From: Raoultibacter phocaeensis
Lineage (GTDB): Bacteria; Actinomycetota; Coriobacteriia; Coriobacteriales; Eggerthellaceae
Assembly (NCBI RefSeq): GCF_901411515.1
Contig: NZ_CABDUX010000001.1
Coordinates: 744,001 to 808,000 of the forward strand
DNA: 64,000 bases
Direction: 5' to 3'
Numbering within the stretch: the stretch's first letter is position 1; each line of letters begins with the position of its first letter. Positions 16,999-24,323 of the stretch are shown here, one piece after another. Position numbers and translations under genes: made by a program. The notes under the pieces were generated by a model. It worked only from the letters and a program-made list of their open reading frames with translations, had not been told where the DNA came from and made no database searches.

Positions 16999-17433
16999 CT
17001 ATTCTCCAAAGGCTCTCAGAATCGGATATTCTAATTCGTGAAGCGATACTACGATGTCATGAGGTCCGTTTCTTCTTTGGCAGTCATGTTTTATGTAGAG
17101 TCGAACTTCGCGGTACCCGCTTGCTGCTTTATACAGTACCCGATCGGCACAATACACATACAGCACGCTTCCATCGCCGCTCTTCACCGTATGGCAGAAT
17201 TCGTCCGCTGTAACGCTTAAGAGAAGCTTTTGCTGCTGCTCTTTTCGCCATAAACCGTAAATCCTCATGCAGTCAGAATTCTTCTGTCGGGATTGCCCCC
17301 TACCAAGGGGGTCGCCCTTAAGCACAACGAACGATCCTTTTCGTATGCAAGCATGAATCATACGCGTATAGGAGCATATTTCCTCATATCGATACTCCAT
17401 GCAGTAATAATCGCTTGAATAATCGGGCACCAC
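16999..17433 (-). CDS. Probable toxin of the Panacea locus (MqsR/RelE-fold-like); frame interrupted at an A8 tract
   Basis: The 144-residue frame from a GTG at 17433 ends VRLYIKHDCQ...DIVVSLHELE, resembling the C-terminal strands of MqsR/RelE-like RNases. It lacks an SD at that GTG. A better start is the ATG at 17488, preceded by GGACGGAG, which reads MGNLLYPLELTEEEKK in another frame and meets a stop soon after. The two frames would join exactly if the A8 run (17441-17448 on the plus strand, as T8) were one base shorter, giving ...TEEEKKSIVVPDYSSDYY. The intact gene is therefore probably 16999-17488, with the tract acting as an on/off switch, a slippage site or an inactivating error. The toxin fold is a motif-level guess. 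Confidence 0.7.
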   Translation of the reverse strand: MVPDYSSDYYCMEYRYEEICSYTRMIHACIRKGSFVVLKGDPLGRGQSRQKNSDCMRIYGLWRKEQQQKLLLSVTADEFCHTVKSGDGSVLYVYCADRVLYKAASGYREVRLYIKHDCQRRNGPHDIVVSLHELEYPILRAFGE

Positions 17434-17440
17434 AATGGAC

Positions 17441-17448
17441 TTTTTTTT
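17441..17448 (-). repeat. A8 homopolymer tract at the toxin frame break
   Basis: Eight A residues on the coding (minus) strand. Loss of one A joins the well-initiated upstream frame (ATG 17488) to the toxin frame. Tracts of this length are prone to replication and transcriptional slippage. Confidence 0.7.
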
Positions 17449-17508
17449 CTTCTTCGGTAAGCTCGAGTGGATAGAGAAGATTTCCCATGGTGCTCCGTCC
17501 TGTGCACA

Positions 17509-17533
17509 ATTAATGTATCAATGATACATTAAT
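17509..17533. promoter_or_regulatory. Palindromic operator of the toxin-antitoxin locus
   Basis: A perfect inverted repeat: 12-bp arms ATTAATGTATCA / TGATACATTAAT around one central A. It ends 21 bp before the ATG at 17488. Its position and symmetry fit the autoregulatory operator of an MqsA-like HTH antitoxin dimer. Confidence 0.75.
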
Positions 17534-17636
17534 TTCTAAATGTGTTCAATACTCACACGCGACCGATCCTACTGAGTTGGCCGAGGCGCCCTACCGGAAG
17601 AGGCGGGGCTCATATCGCTCCACCCCAATAGGGCTT

Positions 17637-19142
17637 TTACCGCCGTGCATCCACCATATCGATGAGCTGCTGGCGTGAATGGATGTAGAGCTTCTTGTAG
17701 ATGTTCTTCACGTGCTCGCGAATGGTGTTCTCGGATACGAAGAGCTTCTTCGCGATGCTCGCACGGGTATGGCCTTGCGCAAGCAGGACGAACACCTCGG
17801 ATTCTCGGGCTGACAACTGGAACTTTGCAGCAATGCGTGCGCACCGATCCTCAAGGGATTCGACAACACCCGTATCGCGAGGTACGCCGGTCGCATCGAA
17901 CGGCAGACCGCTCACCTCGGCAACGGCGTTGGCGCCGGGGACGCCGCGCCTCTCGTCCTGTTCCCCAGCCCGGATACGCTCGCCGCTTTGCCCTTGCGCT
18001 GCCCGCGCTTCCCCATCGGAAGCCTCGTCTTCGGATAACCGCATGGTCAGGCGGCTTCCCACCAAAAGCACGGCGCCGAGCACCACAAGCACCGCCACCA
18101 GCACCACGCTGTTCATGATCGCCTGCGTACCGCTTCCCGCCAAAGGCAGGATGTTCTGCCCGATGAACACGCCGCCCGCATAGCCCCACCACAGCGCCGT
18201 CCATACCGCAGGAAACACCATCGGAAGGCCGACGATGCGATGGCGATCGATTTCGACGAGCACGAGAAATACGCAAAGGCGCAGAAACGCCCATGAGAAT
18301 ATCGTGAGCGCAAGCCAGATATCCGATCGGCCGAGATCGACGATGTTGCAGAGGATCACCGCGACAAGGCATGGAGCGAATACCTTGATGAGCGAAATCG
18401 CCTCGATGCGCTTTCGAAAAACCACTGCGGCAACGAAGCACGCGCACGAAACGACGATGGCCGCCGTAGCCGTGTTGGCGTTGAGCCCGCGCATGGAATC
18501 TTCGGTTGCGACATCGGCCGTCGTACCCGCAACGATGCCGAGGGCCACGGCGAAAATTGCCACGCCGACGCCGAGCTTCACGAACTCCAGCGTGTTCGTG
18601 GGGCGCACCAAAAGCGGGCGCTCGTCGAGCGGCTTGGCGCGTATCGCGAGAACGTAGCAAATCCATGAAATGGCCCCGCACGCCACCACGGTGACGGGGA
18701 TGGTGAAGTAACCGCTGCTCATGGCAATCCGGTCGATCACGCTTGAAAGGAAGAACGCGAAGCAGACGCCGATGAGGGTATCGCTCGAGGATCGCTCGGA
18801 AAACGCCATCGCCCACACGAATGCAACAGCGGCCGCAACGAATCCGAGCACTGCTGCGGCAACGTAGATTCCCCAAAGCGGAAGCAGCGTTTGGGCTACG
18901 AGCACACTTGCGACGCACGCCGCGACCGTAGCGAGAAACGAAAGGCCGATCGACCACGCAGGTGTGAACGTACCCGCATCGCGCTTGTAGCTGAACACGC
19001 AAAACGCAAGCAGGAACGCGACGCTCACGCTGCCCACGAGCAAGGGCGAGATCGCTTTATCCGCAGAACTGGGAAACAAAAACGAAAGCGAAGCATTCTG
19101 CCACACCAGAAACAGGGCGAACCCGATGGTAAGCGGATTCAT
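17637..19142 (-). CDS. LuxR-family regulator with multi-pass membrane N-terminal domain; 5' end probably clipped
   Basis: A 501-residue protein. Roughly the first 390 residues contain about twelve hydrophobic segments; the C-terminal LuxR helix-turn-helix reads LSARESEVFVLLAQGHTRAS, IAKKLFVSENTIREHVKNIY, KKLYIHSRQQLIDMV. This architecture is characteristic of Eggerthellaceae and usually sits beside flavoprotein or molybdoenzyme reductases. The ATG at 19142 has no SD, the frame is open upstream into antisense flavoprotein sequence, and the first membrane helix begins at residue 4. A few N-terminal residues and the promoter therefore seem to have been deleted. A paralogue lies at 28878-30347 and another at 61288-62781. 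Confidence 0.88.
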   Translation of the reverse strand: MNPLTIGFALFLVWQNASLSFLFPSSADKAISPLLVGSVSVAFLLAFCVFSYKRDAGTFTPAWSIGLSFLATVAACVASVLVAQTLLPLWGIYVAAAVLGFVAAAVAFVWAMAFSERSSSDTLIGVCFAFFLSSVIDRIAMSSGYFTIPVTVVACGAISWICYVLAIRAKPLDERPLLVRPTNTLEFVKLGVGVAIFAVALGIVAGTTADVATEDSMRGLNANTATAAIVVSCACFVAAVVFRKRIEAISLIKVFAPCLVAVILCNIVDLGRSDIWLALTIFSWAFLRLCVFLVLVEIDRHRIVGLPMVFPAVWTALWWGYAGGVFIGQNILPLAGSGTQAIMNSVVLVAVLVVLGAVLLVGSRLTMRLSEDEASDGEARAAQGQSGERIRAGEQDERRGVPGANAVAEVSGLPFDATGVPRDTGVVESLEDRCARIAAKFQLSARESEVFVLLAQGHTRASIAKKLFVSENTIREHVKNIYKKLYIHSRQQLIDMVDARR

Positions 19143-20438
19143 GGCTACACATCGTTTCCCGGCACGATATCGTACCGCGACTTCAACAACACGCTCGGCA
19201 AAGGCGAAAACCAGCCGGCATGGGGCACCGTGCTCCAGCACAGCATCGACATTGCGCAGGAAAACGGTGCGGAATGGCTCTACAGCACCTCGGCTGTCGT
19301 GCTCATTCAAAACGACGAAGGCGATGTGACGGGCGCGTACGGCAAAGGTCCCGATGGATACGTGCGCGTGAACGCGGATGCCGTCCTGCTTGCCTGCGGC
19401 GACTTCTCCGGCAACGGCGAGATGGTGCTCGCGCTGAACGACGAAGTGCGCGAGCTCGCCGAAGCGAGCGGCCTGGACACCACCGATCCCTCGGGCTTCA
19501 TGGGCATGGGCCAGGACGGCATGGGCCACAAGCTCGCGTGCTGGGCAGGCGGCGTAATGGAGCCCGGGCCGCGCGCAGCCATGAACTTCGGCAACGGCAT
19601 GGGGACGCCGGGGCTTACCGCCATCGGCAACTATCCCGTGTTCGGCCCCGACGGCAAGCGCTTCTACAACGATGCGCAGCTCCAGTTCGGCGGCCTCGGT
19701 TTCATGGCGCGTCGCGCTCGCGGCGAACTTCTGTGCACCATCGCCGACGGCAAGTGGGAAGAAAACATCCAAAACCAAGGCTACGAGCACAACATGTCAT
19801 CGACCACCTGCGCCCGCGAATGGGATCTCGTGAAGGAGGATCTGGCCAACTACACAACGGGTCCCGATGGCTTCGAAGTGTACGGATTCACCGGCTACGG
19901 TATGAGCAAATCAAAGATGTACGCTGCCGAAACGCTTGAAGAGCTCGCCGATATCCTCGGCTACGAAGGCGAAGCGAAGCAGGGCTTGCTCGACGAGATC
20001 GCACACTACAACGAGATGTGCGCGGCGGGCAAAGACACCGACTGGGGCCGCGACGCCGACCTCATGAACCCGCTCGACACCCCGCCTTTCTTCGGTATGG
20101 CGGGCAACACCGACAAAGGCCGCATCTCAAGCGGCATGGTACAGATGTCGGGCGTCCTCGTAACCGATAACTTCGAGGTGCGCCGCCTCGACGACAGCAT
20201 CATCAAGGGCCTTTACGCCTGCGGTAACGATTGCGGCGGACGCTACGCGATCCAGTACCATACGCTCATGGCCGGCAACTCCGTGGGTGTTGCGACCACG
20301 CAGGGTTACGTTGCGGGTGAGCACATCGCCCAGAATCTCGAAGCCGACAAGGCGGCGGCAGATGCGTACGCCGAAAAGCTCGCAAAGATGGCCGAAGAAA
20401 CCGCGAACAAACCGGCTGGTGGCCCTCCCGGGCTGTAA
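19143..20438 (+). pseudogene. 5'-truncated FAD-dependent reductase (fumarate/urocanate reductase-like)
   Basis: From about 19143 the frame reads GYTSFPGTISYRDFNNTLGK and continues without interruption to GGPPGL. It covers the substrate-binding and C-terminal FAD parts (GVLVTDNFEVRRLDDS, GLYACGNDCGGRYAIQYHTL). The Tat signal, the N-terminal Rossmann GxGxxG and roughly 200 residues present in the intact paralogues at 30543-32225 and 58913-60487 are missing. Upstream in-frame codons to 18891 are only antisense of the LuxR gene. Without the dinucleotide-binding motif it cannot bind FAD normally, so it is called a remnant. The 3' part has no internal stop or frameshift, so the truncation looks recent. 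Confidence 0.85.
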
Positions 20439-20456
20439 ACCTTTAAGTGGCACGTG

Positions 20457-20490
20457 GACATGCGGTGCACGGAGGCGTGCGCCGCATGTC
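20457..20490. terminator. Strong hairpin after the flavoprotein remnant
   Basis: A 15-bp stem (GACATGCGGTGCACG and its complement with one G-U pair) and a GAGG loop start 18 bp after the stop codon. No T tract follows. It lies between convergent genes and could serve both. Confidence 0.65.
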
Positions 20491-20558
20491 TGTTGTCCAG
20501 AGGATTACGCCACGAACCTGGAAGACGCCTCGCATGGGTCTGCTCGCGGCAAGGAACC

Positions 20559-21677
20559 TTATATCAAAGCATGCGCCAATCGGTCGAACACCTGCGCAAA
20601 GCGCATCCTTCCCTTTTCGGAAAGCCGCACGCTGCTCATTTCGCCACAGTGCGAACATTCTTCCTTGCAGACCAGAAGCCCATCATCAAGCAGCGGGGTG
20701 TGTGCTGCTTCGTCATAGGGCACGCTGCCGCATCCACGATACAGCGTGTCAATCTGGTGCCGCGCAGCTCTGACGTGATCATCAAGCCGAAGGACCTCTT
20801 TGGTGACAGCTGCAGGATCGTCGCTCTTTGCAAGGTACGTAGCCAAATCGTCCGTATTCGACCAAAGCATGCCATCGAACACCGACATGGTCGATGGCCC
20901 GAATGAGAGCATCGCCCCTTGGATTTCTTCGGCTCCTGCCGCGAAACGGAAGACCCGGATGGGGCTTTCCTCAGCGCCTTTTTGGACGAACCGAACCGGA
21001 GTCGCAGGTCGAAACTCATGCTGCTCAAGCCAGGAGCATGCAAATCCGAACAACGATGTTGCCTCGTCATCGGGAAGCGCATGCGCGTGCCCTTCCCGCA
21101 AAACGAACAACTCGAACCGATCGACTATCGAGCGATTCGCATCGCGCAGGGTTTTCTCAAGCGACTCCTTCGTCTGCCCCTCAACCCCGACAGCTACCTC
21201 GATACCTACATTTTTGAGTCCTGCGTTTTCCAGGACGATGTCGGTTTTCTTCATTTCGGTTTCGCCCATTGGCACTCCGAGTGCATCTGCTTCATGCGTA
21301 TTCGAAGTGAAATACCGAAACTCGAGGCGCGGTTTCCCGAACGCTTTCAGCTCGTTTACCTGACCGATCGAAACGAGACCTGGATCAAATGTAGCGAAGA
21401 CCGGCGTGTCGGGCTTGATGGTGAACGTTTTCCGCATGTTCGCAAGAAAGTCCCGCAGATCGGCTTCCGGAATCGTGCTGAGCGAACCCGTTCCGAATGT
21501 GACAGACGCAATATCAAGGTGCGCGGCCTCGTCGGCGAATCCCTGCATTTCGGCGAGTACGGCATCGAGGTACGAGCGCTTAGCCGCGGGTGGCGTGTTG
21601 GGAAACAGGGGTGCATCGTACCAGCTCGCTTCGCCTATGACGAACGGTATGCTGATGAACAGGTTGCATGATTGCAT
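20559..21677 (-). CDS. HemN/HemW-like protein lacking the radical-SAM cysteine motif
   Basis: A 372-residue protein. The N-terminus aligns by eye with HemN/HemW: ISIPFVIGEASWYDAPLF stands where IPFCxxxCxYCxF belongs, followed by YLDAVLAEM, VTFGTGSLSTIPEADLRDFL (counterpart of GGGTPS) and NVGIEVAVGVEGQTKESLEK. All three cluster cysteines are replaced, so no radical-SAM [4Fe-4S] cluster can form. The HemN_C-like tail ends VRLSEKGRMRFAQVFDRL, with a CKEECSHCGE cysteine group before it. It may be a haem-binding or chaperone-like descendant rather than an oxidase. The ATG at 21677 has an AAGGAG SD. It is convergent with the flavoprotein remnant. Confidence 0.75.
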   Translation of the reverse strand: MQSCNLFISIPFVIGEASWYDAPLFPNTPPAAKRSYLDAVLAEMQGFADEAAHLDIASVTFGTGSLSTIPEADLRDFLANMRKTFTIKPDTPVFATFDPGLVSIGQVNELKAFGKPRLEFRYFTSNTHEADALGVPMGETEMKKTDIVLENAGLKNVGIEVAVGVEGQTKESLEKTLRDANRSIVDRFELFVLREGHAHALPDDEATSLFGFACSWLEQHEFRPATPVRFVQKGAEESPIRVFRFAAGAEEIQGAMLSFGPSTMSVFDGMLWSNTDDLATYLAKSDDPAAVTKEVLRLDDHVRAARHQIDTLYRGCGSVPYDEAAHTPLLDDGLLVCKEECSHCGEMSSVRLSEKGRMRFAQVFDRLAHALI

Positions 21678-21812
21678 GGCGAACGCTCCTTGTGGATAGA
21701 CTTTGCACGGTGAAATCGTACAACGGGAACTATCGCCAAAAAGGGGTGGTTTTATCTCTATTGTCGATACAATGATTCTTGCGCTTTGCTTCAGCAGCAG
21801 ATCAACGCGCTA

Positions 21813-22343
21813 TTACAGCGTCTCATCTGATAATTTCTGAAGAAGTCTTGCGTAGTCGAAAATGACAGAAAGACCTACGAGAATTCCAGCAATAACAAGT
21901 TCGCCAGCATTGATAGATACGATTGTGCGACCACCCTGCGAGGGTAAAAGGCCAACCGAAGCTTGACCAAAATCGGTTACCAGAGGGAAGCCAACTGATG
22001 CAAATATGCCTATGATAACATCAAGCAGCATTAACAAAGCAGCTATTCGAATGATCCTTGATTGGCGCTTCGAAAACGGATCTTCGCCTTTGCCAAGAGC
22101 AGAAAATACGCTGGCCCCTATGAAAAGACAGGCCATCACTATGAGATCGGATACAACGGTAAACAAAACTGCAGCAACATTTTGAGACTCCGTCGGAGTT
22201 GCAAATAGTGCAGCCCCTAATTTGATCGCAAGCAGAACAATCACAAAACAAGCAAGTACGATGAGTAAAAGCCGTATGCCTTTGCTTATCTTCTTCAATC
22301 GATTGAAGGCGAGCTCTGTTTCTAAAACATCTTCGTTAATCAC
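21813..22343 (-). CDS. DUF2975-like four-helix membrane protein
   Basis: A 176-residue protein with four predicted membrane helices: LLLIVLACFVIVLLAIKLGA, VVSDLIVMACLFIGASVFSA, IAALLMLLDVIIGIFASVGF and GELVIAGILVGLSVIFDYAR. The sequence KGEDPFSKRQSRIIRIAALL before helix 3 and the final SVIFDYARLLQ are typical of DUF2975. The GTG at 22343 is chosen because GGAGGG lies five bases upstream; the frame is open to 22367. Family members normally sit beside a YozG-like XRE regulator, but none is adjacent here. Function unknown. Confidence 0.82.
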   Translation of the reverse strand: MINEDVLETELAFNRLKKISKGIRLLLIVLACFVIVLLAIKLGAALFATPTESQNVAAVLFTVVSDLIVMACLFIGASVFSALGKGEDPFSKRQSRIIRIAALLMLLDVIIGIFASVGFPLVTDFGQASVGLLPSQGGRTIVSINAGELVIAGILVGLSVIFDYARLLQKLSDETL

Positions 22344-22433
22344 TGAATCCCTCCAAAGTGAAACCACAAATCAATCGAAACGCAACAAGCTTTAAAAGCC
22401 TACGAGAACACTTTATCAGATGCTCATAAAGGC

Positions 22434-22464
22434 TGTGCAGGAACCAGAAACTGATCCCTGCACA
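22434..22464 (-). terminator. Hairpin after the 27-residue ORF
   Basis: An 8-bp perfect stem TGTGCAGG/CCTGCACA encloses a 15-nt loop in which CAG and CTG can also pair. It begins 24 bp after the small ORF stop on the minus strand. A weak T-rich run (CCTTTAT) follows. Confidence 0.5.
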
Positions 22465-22488
22465 AGTTGGCAAACATATTCAGTCTAT

Positions 22489-22572
22489 TTAAAAACCGAT
22501 ATCAAAACAAATGCTGCCATAGCCAATCAAAGTGCAAGTACCGTACGTTGTCCCATCAGCGTAAAAAAGCAT
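22489..22572 (-). CDS. Tiny ORF, 27 residues, with complete expression signals
   Basis: The ORF starts with ATG at 22572, six bases after a perfect AGGAGG SD, and ends with TAA. The peptide begins MLFYADGTTYGTC and ends SICFDIGF; it is aromatic and Gly-rich with two Cys, nine residues apart. A promoter (TTGAAT-N18-TATACT) lies about 50 bp upstream and a hairpin follows. No family was recognised. It could be a small membrane-active peptide, a signalling or modified-peptide precursor, or a leader peptide. It is the only clear coding signal in the AT-rich gap 22344-22856; nothing else recognisable was seen there. Confidence 0.6.
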   Translation of the reverse strand: MLFYADGTTYGTCTLIGYGSICFDIGF

Positions 22573-22619
22573 TTTCAACCTCCTAAATTTTCCATCCACC
22601 GCTACGAACATACGTTATT

Positions 22620-22649
22620 AGTATATATCTCCTTGCATACTTCATTCAA
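22620..22649 (-). promoter_or_regulatory. Sigma-70-type promoter of the 27-residue ORF
   Basis: On the minus strand, TTGAAT (22649-22644) and TATACT (22625-22620) are separated by 18 bp. Transcription would start near 22613, leaving a leader of about 40 nt before the ATG. Confidence 0.6.
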
Positions 22650-22856
22650 CGATAAACGATTAATGAAGTACTTTTTTTGAAAAGAAATCTCGACCTAAGA
22701 AATCTAGATGCCGACATCAGCAAAGCCGCACAAGCAAAAAACGATGGACGGTCTCAAGCAACCTAATTTCATAATGCACAAATATACATTTGGATTATCA
22801 ATACATACGTTGCTGGGTTACGCACCACCCCGCAAGCCAGAGTTCAATTCAAATCC

Positions 22857-23933
22857 CTAATAATACCGATAGTACGCGGCGCAGCTGCCTTCGCTGGAGA
22901 CCATGCAGGGACCTACGGGATTCTCAGGGGAGCACACTTTGCGGAACAGGGGGCACTCGTTCGGAGCCATGATGCCGCGAAGCACATCGCCGCAGCGGCA
23001 GCCTTTCGGGTCTTGCGTCGGCTCGATTGCAGGATCGAAGCGCAACACGGCATCGAACTCGGAGTATTCGGGGCGAATGCGGTATCCCGATCCGGGAATT
23101 TCTCCCAGCCCGCGCCATATTGCGGGGCACGTATCGAATACCTCGTCGATAGCCGCAAGCGCCGTCGGATTGCCCTCGGCCATCACGCCGCGAGCGTAGG
23201 CGATTTCGATTTCGGAGCGACCCTCGTGAAGCTGGCGCATGATCATGGCCACGCCCTGCAGCACATCCACCGGCTCGAACCCGGTGATCACGCCGGCGAT
23301 GCCGTATTTCTCAGCCAAGAATCGATACGGCTCCATACCGATGATGGTGCTCACGTGACCGGGAAGGATAAGCGCGTCGACCTTGAGCTCGGGGTCGTTC
23401 ACGATAGCCTCGAGCGCTCCAGGCATATTCTTGTGTGCAGCGAACACCGAGAAATTCGTAAGCCCCATCGCTTTCGCGCGTTTGATGGACATTGCCACAA
23501 GCGGCGTGGTGGTTTCGAACCCGACGCCTACGAACACGATCTCGCGGCCCGGGTTATCCTGCGCGAGCTTCAACGCATCAAGCGGCGAGTAGACGATCTG
23601 GATGGAGCGTCCCGCAGCCTGCTCTTTAAGCAGGCTCGACGTCGAACCAGGAACGCGTGTCATATCGCCGAACGTGGCGATGGTCACGTTTTCTTCTCGA
23701 GCAAGCGCAATCACCGTATCGATGTCGCGGTTCGACGTAACGCACACGGGGCATCCCGGCCCCGATGCGAGACGGATGCCCTCGGGCATAAGGGCGCGGA
23801 TGCCGTTGCGCGCGATGGCAACCGTATGCGTTCCGCACACTTCCATAATCGTCGCCTGCTCGGGAGCGAGCGCTTTGATCGAGTCGATGAGGCCGCGCGC
23901 GAGGCTCGGATCCTTGAATTGCGAGAGGTCCAT
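22857..23933 (-). CDS. hypD: Hydrogenase maturation factor HypD
   Basis: A 358-residue [4Fe-4S] protein that forms the scaffold with HypC on which the Fe(CN)2CO unit of [NiFe]-hydrogenase is built. Diagnostic motifs: MEVCGTHTVAIARNGI, GPGCPVCVTSNRDID, FVGVGFETTTPL, LPGHVSTIIG and a C-terminal cysteine group (CRCGDVLRG, CPLFRKVC, CMVSSEGSCAAYYRYY). The ATG at 23933 is one base after the hypC stop, so the two are coupled. Length matches the family. Confidence 0.97.
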   Translation of the reverse strand: MDLSQFKDPSLARGLIDSIKALAPEQATIMEVCGTHTVAIARNGIRALMPEGIRLASGPGCPVCVTSNRDIDTVIALAREENVTIATFGDMTRVPGSTSSLLKEQAAGRSIQIVYSPLDALKLAQDNPGREIVFVGVGFETTTPLVAMSIKRAKAMGLTNFSVFAAHKNMPGALEAIVNDPELKVDALILPGHVSTIIGMEPYRFLAEKYGIAGVITGFEPVDVLQGVAMIMRQLHEGRSEIEIAYARGVMAEGNPTALAAIDEVFDTCPAIWRGLGEIPGSGYRIRPEYSEFDAVLRFDPAIEPTQDPKGCRCGDVLRGIMAPNECPLFRKVCSPENPVGPCMVSSEGSCAAYYRYY

Positions 23934-23934
23934 G

Positions 23935-24234
23935 CTACAGCCCCAGCGATCCGAGCGAAGCAGAAGCGCCCGCAGGCGTTTGCCGAGTTTCCTCCCCTTG
24001 GGGCACGTCGTCCATCGCGAGCTCAGGGAACTCTTTGATGAGATCGATCGTCTCCTGAGCGAACTGCTCGTCGACCACTTCGATGGCGAATCCTGCATGC
24101 ACAAGCACGTAATTGTCTACGACGGCCTGCGGGGTGAGGTCGAGCGAAATATCGCGGGTGACACCGAGGATATCGACGGTGGCCATATGGTCGTCTTTCA
24201 GCTCGGTGATCTTTGCGGGAATTGCCAGACACAT
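23935..24234 (-). CDS. hypC: Hydrogenase maturation chaperone HypC
   Basis: A 99-residue protein starting with the invariant MCLAIPAKI, whose Cys2 binds the iron precursor. ATVDILGVTRDISLDL and NYVLVHAGFAIEVVDEQFAQ follow as in HypC/HybG. The ATG at 24234 is fixed by the required Met-Cys terminus; the longer upstream frame is not used. The C-terminal tail after residue 80 (GEETRQTPAGASASLGSLGL) is longer than usual and low in complexity. Confidence 0.96.
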   Translation of the reverse strand: MCLAIPAKITELKDDHMATVDILGVTRDISLDLTPQAVVDNYVLVHAGFAIEVVDEQFAQETIDLIKEFPELAMDDVPQGEETRQTPAGASASLGSLGL

Positions 24235-24323
24235 AGCTTGCCTTCTTTCATACAAAGCAGCCGCCGATGCCTCCCGCGTGCAAGCCGCGAGGCGCATAGC
24301 GAGCTGCGATACGCGTTCTCGTT

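Noticed and set aside
18891-19142. In-frame 5' extension of the flavoprotein remnant from an ATG at 18891
   Set aside because: Those codons are antisense to the LuxR gene, are Arg/Lys-rich and show no flavoprotein similarity.
22830-22856. Sequence like the 3' part of a tRNA (GAGTTCAATTCAAATCCC)
   Set aside because: No acceptor stem, anticodon arm or D arm can be found upstream, and the T-loop does not match the consensus.
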